Shown one piece after another: positions 7,941-14,396 of a stretch of DNA of 15,165 bases. A program made the translations under genes and the position numbers. Below the pieces are notes generated by a model. The model worked only from the letters and a program-made list of their open reading frames with translations. It did no database searches and was not told the origin of the DNA. Origin of the DNA: Phycisphaerae bacterium (GTDB taxonomy: Bacteria; Planctomycetota; Phycisphaerae; UBA1845); NCBI GenBank assembly GCA_028277545.1, contig JANQGB010000322.1, forward strand, positions 1 through 15,165, written 5' to 3'. Every line of letters begins with the position of its first letter. Positions within the stretch are counted from its first letter, which is position 1.

Positions 7941-9683
7941 TCAATGGTGGAGAATCACGCCTCGGCCCTGGCGACCATCGACACGAATCTCCAGCGGCGC
8001 ATCGAGCCGCACGTACCGCAGGAAGCGAGTCTCTGATGAAGCCGGTTGCCGGTCAAGCCAGTCCCACGCGATCGCGTGGGGGCCGCTGTGCCGTACCGTG
8101 AAATACTGCACGTGAAAGCTGATCATGTTATGGAAGAAATGCGAGCCCTGGCTGGCATCGATGTTCATCTCGGGCAGCGTAGCCTCGACGATGACTCGGG
8201 CGCCGGAAATCTGCGGCCAGGTAGCGGGAATGCCCAGCCAGGGATCGCTACTGCCCCAACGCCCGAAGCCCATCAGCACATACTGCCTGCCCTGGGCAAC
8301 AAGGTCTCTGTTCAACCGGTCAACTTCCGCGGCGATCTCCCGCGTATGCCTGGCCTCGAACGTGTCGGGCTTCACGTAGACGACATCGGCGACGCTGTTG
8401 TTCTCGCCGTTCCCCAGCACCGTCTCGCTGGCCACCAGCGTGCGGTTCTGCCTCAAGTCTGCTTCGTCCACGTCCACGACGTCGCCCGCCACCATCATCG
8501 GGCGGACCTGCAGGAAGCCGAAGCGGGCGGGCAGTCCTTCCCGGCGATCGATCGACAAAGCGAATTCTATCTCCACGTCGGATCGCAGCGCGTCCTTGCA
8601 TTTGCCCGCCAGATGCTCGATCAGGGCGTTGAGAGGAATGTCGCCGAGTTCCAGAATAGGGCCGAACGTCAGTACGCGCGGACCAGACCTGCCGATCCCG
8701 ATGGTCAGACGGTCGGAGGCCCCATCATACGTTGACGCGGTGAACCGAAGCACATCGTCCCATTCGGCAACGTCCAGCCCCGCCTGCGTAAGATATTCGG
8801 CTTCGTTAACCGGGTCGTAGGGCGCGGGCTCCATGCTTACCGACCAGAAACGGTTTTGCGTGTTCTTCAGTAGCTCTCGCGTTTCAAACGGCGGACGATG
8901 GCGCGGAAAGCGGGGGCTGTAAGTCCAGGTTACACCGCCATCGACAATAGTCTTGCCCAACCCCAGGGCGAGGTTGACGACACCGTCTTCCGATCTGGCG
9001 GGGCCGCTCGGGTAGTAGTTGTGACTCCGGATCACTCCGGAGATGACCGGGTAGAAGCGCTCGTTGTAGCGCTCGCCGACGACCTCCTGGATGATGACCG
9101 CCATCCGCTCGTCGGCGGGGGAATGGTCGATCATCCGCATGTAGCTCTTGGCGTCTCGAAAGAACGTCGATGCCCAGACGTACTTGATGGCTTCGGTCAG
9201 CTTCTTGAACCGGTCATCGACGGAAGCCTCGTTGTTGGGGATCATCTTGGTTGCGTACACACCGGCGAAGGGGTGCTGCAAGGCGTCCTCCAGCAAGCTC
9301 GACGAGCGCACTGCCAGCGGCGTGTGGATCTCGGCCATCAAGGCGCGGAGATCGCCGACGATCAACGCCGGCAGAGCGGCCTGGAGGAATTCATGGGCAA
9401 TTCGGTCGTCGGGCAGGTCTGCGAGTGCAACCTCGTAGAGGTCGTTCTGGGCCATGAACTGTGCGAATACGTCCGTTCCCAGCACCGTCACCCTGGGAAT
9501 GGCGACAGTGACCCCTGGAACGAGATCGGCCGGACAGGCGTCCTGCAGAATGCGCTTGGCCGAGGCAAGCCCTAGCGCCTTGCCGCCGAGTTCACCGCCC
9601 CCGATGACCGTGAAGTCCTCGTCTGACTCAAAGAACTTGCGGTCGAACGGAGGATACATGCCTGGATTCGGCTGCTCGCCCAT
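7941..9683 (-). CDS. PEP-synthase N-domain-like ATP-grasp protein, no PEP/His domains
   Basis: A 580-residue protein related to the ATP-binding half of pyruvate phosphate dikinase and PEP synthase. Visible motifs: GGKALGL (33-39), RSSSLLED (126-133), FAGVY (139-143), IQEVVG with the following SGV, EIEFA (371-375) and FLQVRP (390-395). A C-terminal module (about 430-530) has GFGRWGS (472-478) and GSHFFHN (513-519) and matches the same module in the next gene. It lacks the GAF and nucleotidyltransferase parts of that paralogue. The swivelling phosphohistidine domain and the PEP barrel are missing, so it cannot run the full PEP synthase cycle. It may use ATP on another acceptor, or act with its larger paralogue (inference). 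Start: ATG at 9681-9683, with only a weak upstream AAGG/GAG. It lies between glutamate dehydrogenase (36 bases upstream) and the 1064-residue fusion (25 bases downstream), so co-expression is likely. Confidence 0.85.
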   Translation of the reverse strand: MGEQPNPGMYPPFDRKFFESDEDFTVIGGGELGGKALGLASAKRILQDACPADLVPGVTVAIPRVTVLGTDVFAQFMAQNDLYEVALADLPDDRIAHEFLQAALPALIVGDLRALMAEIHTPLAVRSSSLLEDALQHPFAGVYATKMIPNNEASVDDRFKKLTEAIKYVWASTFFRDAKSYMRMIDHSPADERMAVIIQEVVGERYNERFYPVISGVIRSHNYYPSGPARSEDGVVNLALGLGKTIVDGGVTWTYSPRFPRHRPPFETRELLKNTQNRFWSVSMEPAPYDPVNEAEYLTQAGLDVAEWDDVLRFTASTYDGASDRLTIGIGRSGPRVLTFGPILELGDIPLNALIEHLAGKCKDALRSDVEIEFALSIDRREGLPARFGFLQVRPMMVAGDVVDVDEADLRQNRTLVASETVLGNGENNSVADVVYVKPDTFEARHTREIAAEVDRLNRDLVAQGRQYVLMGFGRWGSSDPWLGIPATWPQISGARVIVEATLPEMNIDASQGSHFFHNMISFHVQYFTVRHSGPHAIAWDWLDRQPASSETRFLRYVRLDAPLEIRVDGRQGRGVILHH

Positions 9684-9719
9684 CGACTCGCTCGCCTTAG
9701 CGAACGCCTCTGCTGCCTG

Positions 9720-11006
9720 TTACACCCAGCCGCGATCCTTGCATGCCTGGGCGACGCGGGCGATGGCGATAGTGTAAGCGGCGTCCCGCATGTACAGCTT
9801 GCGCTTGCGGGCCATTTCGCTTACGCCGATAAACGCCGAGGTCATCATCAGGTCGAGCTTGCCGAGCACCTCGTCCTTTTCCCAGAAGTAGTTCATGTTG
9901 CTTTGCACTTGCTCGAGATAGCTGCAAGTGACCCCGCCGGCGTTGGCCAGAAAATCGGGGATCACGAAAATCCCGCGTTCGTGCAGGACGTGGTCGGCCT
10001 CCGGCGTTGTTGGGCCGTTGGCCCCTTCGGCTATGAGCTTGACGCGCTTGGAGATGTTCGAGACGTTATCGCCCGTAATCGAGTTCTCGAGAGCGCAGGG
10101 GAACAGGATGTCGACGTCCTGCTCGATCCAGGCCTCGCCGGGCAGTTGCTCGTAGCCCAGCTCGGCGGCCTTCTCCTTGTTGATACCGCCGAAGCGGTCG
10201 GTGATCTTCCGCAGCGCCCCTAAGTCCACTCCGTCCTTCTTGCGGAAGGTGTAGGGCTTCTGGTCCTCCTGGTCCCAGCAGGATACTGCGACGACCGTGC
10301 CTCCCAGTTGGTTGTACAGCTCGATGGCGTACTGGGCGACGTTGCCGAACCCCTGCACGGCGGCCACTGTGTCCTGGGGGCGGACGCCCGACTCCTTGAG
10401 CGCTTCCCGCACCGTGAACACGACACCGTACCCGGTGGCCTCCGTCCGCCCGAGCGACCCGCCCATGCCGACGGGCTTGCCGGTTATCACTCCGGGATAG
10501 TGGTCGCCGCGAATCTGCTCGTATTCGTCGAGCATCCAGAGCATGTGCTGGCCGGAGGTCATTACGTCGGGCGCCGGAACATCGCGCAGCGGTCCGACGT
10601 CCCGCGCGATTTGGCGCACATAGGCCCGACAAATACGTTCCTGCTCAGGCATGCTGAGATTGTGCGGCTCGCAGATCACGCCACCCTTGCCACCGCCCAG
10701 CGGCAGATTGGCGACGGCACATTTCCAGGTCATCCACATCGAAAGGGCCCGCACCGTGTCGGCGGTTTCCTGGGGGTGAAACCGAATGCCGCCCTTGGCC
10801 GGGCCGCGGGCGTCGTTGTGCTGTACGCGAAAGCCGCGAAAGACCGTCGTTGTTCCGTCATCCATCCGAACCGGCAGGCTGAAGTGGTACTCGCGCATCG
10901 GATGCCGCAGCAGATCCTTGGTCCCCTGATCCAACCCGAGAGTCTCGGCGACCTTGTCAAACTGGGTCTGGGCCATCGCGAACGCATTGAACGGCTTGGT
11001 GCTCAT
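9720..11006 (-). CDS. gdhA: Glutamate dehydrogenase (Glu/Leu/Phe/Val family)
   Basis: A 428-residue amino-acid dehydrogenase of the hexameric class. It interconverts glutamate with 2-oxoglutarate and ammonia using NAD(P)H in the cytoplasm. The substrate domain has the HNDARGPAKGGIR stretch with Lys71, Lys95 in MTWKCAVANLP, catalytic Lys107 in GGGKGG and Asp146 in PAPDV. The Rossmann domain has GFGNVA (219-224). The C-terminal part includes AEGANGPTTPEAD and the NMNYFWEKDEV helix. The length is normal. Glutamate rather than leucine or phenylalanine is the likely substrate from the KGGIR region, but cofactor choice cannot be read safely. Start: ATG at 11006, with GAGGGA about eight bases upstream. 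It is the first gene of a three-gene operon with two ATP-grasp genes. A sigma-54 promoter candidate lies about 115-130 bases upstream, so expression probably needs an activator. Confidence 0.93.
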   Translation of the reverse strand: MSTKPFNAFAMAQTQFDKVAETLGLDQGTKDLLRHPMREYHFSLPVRMDDGTTTVFRGFRVQHNDARGPAKGGIRFHPQETADTVRALSMWMTWKCAVANLPLGGGKGGVICEPHNLSMPEQERICRAYVRQIARDVGPLRDVPAPDVMTSGQHMLWMLDEYEQIRGDHYPGVITGKPVGMGGSLGRTEATGYGVVFTVREALKESGVRPQDTVAAVQGFGNVAQYAIELYNQLGGTVVAVSCWDQEDQKPYTFRKKDGVDLGALRKITDRFGGINKEKAAELGYEQLPGEAWIEQDVDILFPCALENSITGDNVSNISKRVKLIAEGANGPTTPEADHVLHERGIFVIPDFLANAGGVTCSYLEQVQSNMNYFWEKDEVLGKLDLMMTSAFIGVSEMARKRKLYMRDAAYTIAIARVAQACKDRGWV

Positions 11007-11118
11007 CGATACTGTCCCTCATCAAAACGGAGCCAACGGCAGCACGCACAATCCGGAGCCGGTCGGAGAACGCGCCAAGCAGCGCCCAGGCGTTATCCGC
11101 GGCTGATACGCATGGCAG

Positions 11119-11134
11119 AGCACGACGCGTGCCA
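11119..11134 (-). promoter_or_regulatory. Sigma-54 (-24/-12) promoter candidate for gdhA operon
   Basis: Read on the minus strand the site is TGGCACGCGTCGTGCT. The -24 box TGGCAC is a perfect consensus match. The -12 box GTGCT differs from TTGCT at one base. The essential GG and GC are exactly ten bases apart. Transcription would start near 11108, giving a leader of about 100 bases before gdhA. A sigma-54 activator gene lies immediately upstream on the same strand, and a near-identical site lies on its other side. The match is by eye and not experimentally supported. Confidence 0.65.
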
Positions 11135-11174
11135 GCCCGTCCGGCAGATCAGTTTAGTAGGGCCTTCGTGCGGG

Positions 11175-11186
11175 GTGATTATGGCA
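11175..11186. repeat. GTGATTATG repeat, copy 1 (possible activator site)
   Basis: GTGATTATGGCA here matches GTGATTATGCCA at 11244-11255 at 11 of 12 bases, in the same orientation and 69 bases apart. Relative to the predicted gdhA transcription start, the copies lie near -72 and -142, a range used by enhancer sites of sigma-54 activators. The binding protein is unknown. Confidence 0.4.
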
Positions 11187-11243
11187 GAAGAGCGCGTCCC
11201 GGCGAGGTGACCGCGACGGTCGGCGCCAAGTCCATGATCTCAA

Positions 11244-11258
11244 GTGATTATGCCATCA
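11244..11258. repeat. GTGATTATG repeat, copy 2 (possible activator site)
   Basis: This is the second copy of the repeat. It continues into ATCA, so TGAT and ATCA flank a six-base centre and form a short inverted repeat. A lone TTGCA half-site follows at 11263-11267 and resembles the palindromes upstream of the activator gene. The site would lie near -142 of the predicted gdhA promoter. Confidence 0.4.
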
Positions 11259-11565
11259 GGGGTTGCAGCGCCCCACCTCGAGAAGGGAGTCCGAGCCCTG
11301 CGGGCGTCGCACGATGGGCCGTTGGGGCAATTAACGGCAGACAGTTCAGTGACAGTCCCCTCGCGCCGGAGGAGCAGGGCGGTCGCGGCGGCAGCGTGCG
11401 CCATTTGGAGGAGTGTCCCGGGCAGCAGCCTGGGTGCGGCGCGGTCCAAGGTGCCGGTAGAATCTCAGCAACGGAGCCACGCCGCTTCCCGCGCAGGAGT
11501 CAAAGACCGCGGGCCTCTGGTACTACGCAGTTCTGCGCCTTCGCGCTGAGCCAGCCCGGCCAGGG

Positions 11566-12945
11566 CTACCCATCGATGCCGTATCGCTTCATCTTCCGCC
11601 AGAGTGTGCTGGGGGAGATCCCAAGTTCGGTGGCCGTCAGCTTCCGGTTGCCGTTGCTGCGCGACAGCGCGGCGCGAATGGCAAGCGCCTCTGCATCCGT
11701 CAGTGGCGATCTCCCGGCGCCGGTCTCGGCCCCGTGAACCGAGTCCGGGGCAGACTCAGCCACCAGGCGAGGTACGTGTTGCAGGTCGATCAGGCCGCCT
11801 TCACAGAGGACGAAAGCGTGCTCGATGATATTCTGAAGCTCACGGACGTTTCCGGGAAAGTCGTAGGCCAGCAGCGCCCGCATCACGGCCGGTGAAGCAC
11901 CCGCAATGGACTTGTCCTTGGCAGTGTTGAAGTGGTTTACAAAATAGTCGACCAGCAGGGGAATGTCGTCCTGGCGCTCTCGCAGCGGGGGCAGATCTAG
12001 GGTGACGACGTTGAGCCGATAGAACAGATCATCGCGGAACTTGCCCATGGCGACCAGGTCGCGAAGGGGCCGATTACTCGCGGCAATGATGCGCACGTCG
12101 GCTTTGACCGGCTTCGTTCCGCCGAGTGGCTCGAACTCGCGCTCCTGTATCACGCGCAGGAGCTTGACCTGAACCGCCGGCGTCAGCGTCTCGACCTCAT
12201 CGAGGAAGACGGAGCCCCCCTTGGCTGTTTGGAACTTGCCCGGTTTGTCCTTCCTGGCGTCCGTGAACGCCCCTCTCTTGTAGCCGAACAACTCGGACTC
12301 CAGCAGTGTATCGGGCAGTGCCCCGCAGTTCACGACGACGTAAGGTCCGCTTTGCCTCGGGCTGAGATCGTGGACCGCCCGGGCAAAAAGCTCTTTGCCG
12401 GTACCACTCTCTCCTTCGATGAGCACGGTGCTCTCGCTCTCTGCGATGGCAGGCATGATTCGGAAGAGCTGTCGCATACGCGCGCTCTTGCCGACGATAT
12501 CCCGGTAGGTGTACGACTGGGCAAGCTCCGTGCGCAGTCGTTCCATGGCCGACAGGTCCCGAAAGGTCTCCACTCCACCCACGACCTTCCCGGCGCTGTC
12601 CCGTAGCGGAGCCGCACTGATGCTGACCACAAGCTCTTCGCCTTCCGCGGTGAGCATGGTGACCCGCCTGTCGGTGACGGTGGCTTTGGATTGCATGGCA
12701 TCGCGGGCGGGGCAAGCCTGGTCGCAGGCATCAGCCCGCAAGACGTCGAAACACTTGCGCCCGATGGCCTTCTCCCGGGGCACACCGGTAATCCGGGCCG
12801 CGGCAGGATTGAATGCGGTGATGTTGTACTCGGCATCGACTGCCAGGACGCCGTCCGCGACGCTCTCCATTATTGAGCGGCACAGCATCAAGGGCTCGGC
12901 AGTTACCGCGTCGCCGTTAGATCGTTTCGGTGCTTTCTTGGCCAT
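11566..12945 (-). CDS. Sigma-54-dependent transcriptional activator with PAS domain
   Basis: An NtrC-family enhancer-binding protein of 459 residues. It hydrolyses ATP to open sigma-54 RNA polymerase complexes. Residues about 25-135 are a PAS sensor domain with cysteines 65, 74 and 78 (C-x8-C-x3-C). The AAA+ domain covers about 150-390: Walker A GESGTGK (178-184), sigma-54 contact loop GAFTDA (225-230, usually GAFTGA), Walker B FLDE (247-250) and FRDDLFYRLN. A Fis-type helix-turn-helix ends the protein (435-455). No receiver domain is present, so it is probably controlled by a ligand, redox state or metal through PAS rather than by phosphorylation. Start: ATG at 12945, just before the PAS domain. 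The frame stays open back to 13143, but that stretch holds palindromes and a promoter and is unlikely to be coding. Promoter candidates on both sides suggest it controls both neighbouring operons. Confidence 0.93.
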   Translation of the reverse strand: MAKKAPKRSNGDAVTAEPLMLCRSIMESVADGVLAVDAEYNITAFNPAAARITGVPREKAIGRKCFDVLRADACDQACPARDAMQSKATVTDRRVTMLTAEGEELVVSISAAPLRDSAGKVVGGVETFRDLSAMERLRTELAQSYTYRDIVGKSARMRQLFRIMPAIAESESTVLIEGESGTGKELFARAVHDLSPRQSGPYVVVNCGALPDTLLESELFGYKRGAFTDARKDKPGKFQTAKGGSVFLDEVETLTPAVQVKLLRVIQEREFEPLGGTKPVKADVRIIAASNRPLRDLVAMGKFRDDLFYRLNVVTLDLPPLRERQDDIPLLVDYFVNHFNTAKDKSIAGASPAVMRALLAYDFPGNVRELQNIIEHAFVLCEGGLIDLQHVPRLVAESAPDSVHGAETGAGRSPLTDAEALAIRAALSRSNGNRKLTATELGISPSTLWRKMKRYGIDG

Positions 12946-12987
12946 ATCCCTATTATCGGACCTCCGCGAGAGCGACTTCGCGATTTC

Positions 12988-12999
12988 TGCAACGTTGCA
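12988..12999. promoter_or_regulatory. Perfect 12-base palindrome TGCAACGTTGCA (operator candidate)
   Basis: The palindrome lies 43 bases upstream of the activator start codon and about 170 bases upstream of the predicted start of the NifX operon. It shares TGCAA/TTGCA arms with two more inverted repeats centred about 32 and 40 bases away. It is a good candidate for the binding site of the activator encoded next to it. Confidence 0.6.
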
Positions 13000-13018
13000 A
13001 TAGTGAAAGACACCGTAG

Positions 13019-13040
13019 TGCAAAGATTGCATAAATGCAA
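13019..13040. promoter_or_regulatory. Overlapping TGCAA inverted repeats (operator candidates)
   Basis: Two inverted repeats share bases. TGCAA-AGA-TTGCA occupies 13019-13031 and TTGCAT-AA-ATGCAA occupies 13027-13040. The centre of the first is 31.5 bases from the centre of the upstream perfect palindrome, three DNA turns, so two dimers could bind on the same face. The positions are near -139 and -130 relative to the predicted sigma-54 start at about 13164. Confidence 0.6.
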
Positions 13041-13137
13041 ACCTGCGCCCCGGCTCTCCTCGGACCTGCCGGCCCCGGAACCGCGAATAAGCCCCAGCAA
13101 GGCGGTTTTTGAGGAGCCCTCTACCCGCTAACGGGCG

Positions 13138-13153
13138 CGGCACGCGTGCTGCT
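13138..13153 (+). promoter_or_regulatory. Sigma-54 promoter candidate for NifX-like operon
   Basis: CGGCACGCGTGCTGCT has the invariant GG and GC ten bases apart. It agrees with the gdhA promoter candidate at 13 of 16 positions, including a shared GGCACGCGT core. The -24 box has C instead of the first T, and the -12 box is CTGCT. Transcription would begin near 13164, giving a leader of about 78 bases. The TGCAA palindromes lie upstream at the proper distance for enhancer sites. Confidence 0.6.
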
Positions 13154-13241
13154 ATCTATCACCTCGGCTGAGCTGTTGGATGGTGGATCAGCTTGACGCT
13201 GCCGTGGACTTCTGGGCAGGGCTAAGAGTTGGAGCAGCGGC

Positions 13242-13580
13242 ATGAAGGCCGCCATTGCCATACACCGAGATTCAGTCTGCCCTCGCCTGGACCGTGCCCT
13301 TCGGCTGGTCCTGGTGGAGATATGCGACTGCGAAGAGCTGTGCCGCGAGACAATCGACATCAGCGGCTGGCCAGCCCACGGGCGCGCCGAACGACTGGCC
13401 CGTCTGGGTATTGACGTGGTTGTTTGCGGTGGCGTCCGCGCGTTTGACGAGGCGGGTTTCGACTCCTCGCCCATCCGCCTGATCTCGGGGGTCGCCGGAC
13501 CGGTGGAGACTGTCATTGGAGCGGTTTGTGTGGGCACCATTGAACATAACCAGGATTACTGGGATCGGCACGCAGAATAG
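13242..13580 (+). CDS. NifX/NifB-family (dinitrogenase FeMo-cofactor-type) protein
   Basis: A 112-residue single-domain protein of the dinitrogenase iron-molybdenum cofactor family. Members bind or carry metal-sulfur clusters, including the orange protein of sulfate reducers. The family pattern is clear: an N-terminal strand MKAAIAIH, then A-x-x-L-A-x-L-G-I-D-V-V-V-C-G-G-V (residues about 48-64), then GPVETVIGAVCVG near the end. A cysteine cluster C-D-C-x3-C lies at residues 28-34, with further cysteines at 13 and 62. These could bind metal, although the core family needs no fixed cysteines. Start: ATG at 13242, preceded by GGAG with seven-base spacing. It is the first gene after the sigma-54 promoter candidate and is divergent from the activator gene. 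No nitrogenase genes are present, so a role in nitrogen fixation is not implied. Confidence 0.85.
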   Translation: MKAAIAIHRDSVCPRLDRALRLVLVEICDCEELCRETIDISGWPAHGRAERLARLGIDVVVCGGVRAFDEAGFDSSPIRLISGVAGPVETVIGAVCVGTIEHNQDYWDRHAE

Positions 13581-13824
13581 TGAACGCAGGGCCGTGGACG
13601 CCGCCGCCGGCGGATGTGCTGAAGGGAGTCTCACCGGCATGAAGCCGGATAAGGACAACATCACCGTCGTGCCTGGCTTCTGTCAGTAGGTGATCTCGCG
13701 CTGGCGGCTACTGGCTGACGTCGTGATTCGGGATGAGATCACCCTGCTGAGCCGACCGGGCTCGCGTCCTCAGACCCTGGCTGTCGTGCCGTGCCGCGGC
13801 GGCTCAGAGAGACCAGGCCGATAA

Positions 13825-13837
13825 TGGCACAGTGCCA
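13825..13837. repeat. TGGCAC-A-GTGCCA inverted repeat beside DUF5320 ribosome site
   Basis: A perfect six-base inverted repeat with a one-base centre that touches the AGGAGG ribosome site (13837-13842) of the next gene. It may be an operator or a translation-control site. TGGCAC resembles a -24 box, but no GC lies at the required distance. Confidence 0.4.
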
Positions 13838-13850
13838 GGAGGTAAGTCGT

Positions 13851-14207
13851 ATGCCAGGTAGAGATCAAACAGGACCACGGGGACTGGGGCCAATGACCCG
13901 GCGCGGCCTCGGCTGCTGTGGTGAGCCCGGCGCGGTCGAGGCCTTGAACACCGGATTCGGCAGAGGGCGACGCAGAGGCTGGCGACATCGGTACTACGCT
14001 ACCGGGGTGCCGGGCCGGGGTCGCACCAGCTCGTTGCCCGGCGAAGTACCGGCGCATGCGCCGGGACTGTCGGCGGAACAGGAGGCCAGAGAGCTTGAGG
14101 CGCAGGCAGAGGAGCTCGAACGCTCACTCGCCTGGCTAAAGAGCCGTATTAGTGAGCTTAATGCGACCCGGCAGGCCACGCCGAAGAGCGACGCCACATC
14201 GCCGTGA
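13851..14207 (+). CDS. DUF5320-family small protein
   Basis: A 118-residue protein with the DUF5320 signature at its N-terminus: MPGRDQTGPRGLGPMTRRGLG followed by Cys-Cys. A Gly/Arg-rich low-complexity middle follows (about 35-65). A C-terminal coiled-coil helix (about 78-105, LSAEQEARELEAQAEELERSL) completes the family pattern. The function is unknown. Family members are small proteins of anaerobes and are often encoded next to NifX-like proteins, as here. No signal peptide or membrane segment is seen. Start: ATG at 13851, with a strong AGGAGGT eight bases before it. The frame is open back to 13791 but that extension has no ribosome site. It sits 270 bases after the first NifX-like gene and 189 bases before the second, probably in one operon. 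Confidence 0.82.
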   Translation: MPGRDQTGPRGLGPMTRRGLGCCGEPGAVEALNTGFGRGRRRGWRHRYYATGVPGRGRTSSLPGEVPAHAPGLSAEQEARELEAQAEELERSLAWLKSRISELNATRQATPKSDATSP

Positions 14208-14213
14208 GCGGAT

Positions 14214-14257
14214 CAGGGGCGTCGTCGCCCCCTGCGCGGCCGGCTGCGCCGGGGGGC
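14214..14257. promoter_or_regulatory. Competing GC-rich hairpins after DUF5320 gene
   Basis: CAGGGGCG (14214-14221) can pair with CGCCCCCTG (14226-14234) across a four-base loop. The same C-rich arm can pair instead with CGGGGGGC (14250-14257). The two structures exclude each other. They begin seven bases after the DUF5320 stop and lie upstream of the second NifX-like gene. There is no U-tract, so this is not a standard terminator. It could tune expression or protect the mRNA. Confidence 0.35.
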
Positions 14258-14396
14258 AGGCCTTCTCGTGCTTCGATGATGAAGTTGCGGGCGCGCTGCT
14301 GGAGTCGCTGATTGGGCCGGAGGACGCGCCACAGTAGCCAGGAGCAGACAGGTCGCACCCAACCACCACCGTTGATCGGTGAAAGGAAAGACTCCC

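Larger units (their letters stand above)
11007..11565. other. Regulatory gap between activator gene and gdhA operon
   Basis: About 560 bases without a supportable gene. The part nearest gdhA holds the sigma-54 promoter candidate (11119-11134) and two GTGATTATG repeats. The rest (about 11270-11565) is GC-rich. It contains a CCCGCG/CGCGGG inverted repeat (11487-11512) with a long loop and no U-tract, so it is a poor terminator. Small open frames here on both strands show no family features or ribosome sites. Confidence 0.5.

Noticed and set aside
4721..9683. Annotating the two ATP-grasp proteins as PEP synthase (ppsA) or PPDK
   Set aside because: Both lack the phosphohistidine motif region and the PEP-binding barrel, so the enzyme names would be misleading.
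11129..11737. Plus-strand frame of 202 residues across the gap and the activator's 3' end
   Set aside because: It is antisense to the activator, low complexity and overlaps promoter elements; no family similarity is visible.
12946..13143. N-terminal extension of the sigma-54 activator to 13143
   Set aside because: The extra 66 residues are low-quality and Arg-rich, and their DNA contains the palindromes and the divergent promoter. ATG 12945 directly precedes the PAS domain.
13121..13540. Minus-strand frame of 139 residues opposite the first NifX-like gene
   Set aside because: The plus-strand NifX-like protein has clear family motifs and a ribosome site; this frame has neither.
13825..13840. 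TGGCAC as a sigma-54 promoter for the DUF5320 gene
   Set aside because: Ten bases after the GG there is GG rather than GC, and the site overlaps the ribosome-binding region, leaving no leader.
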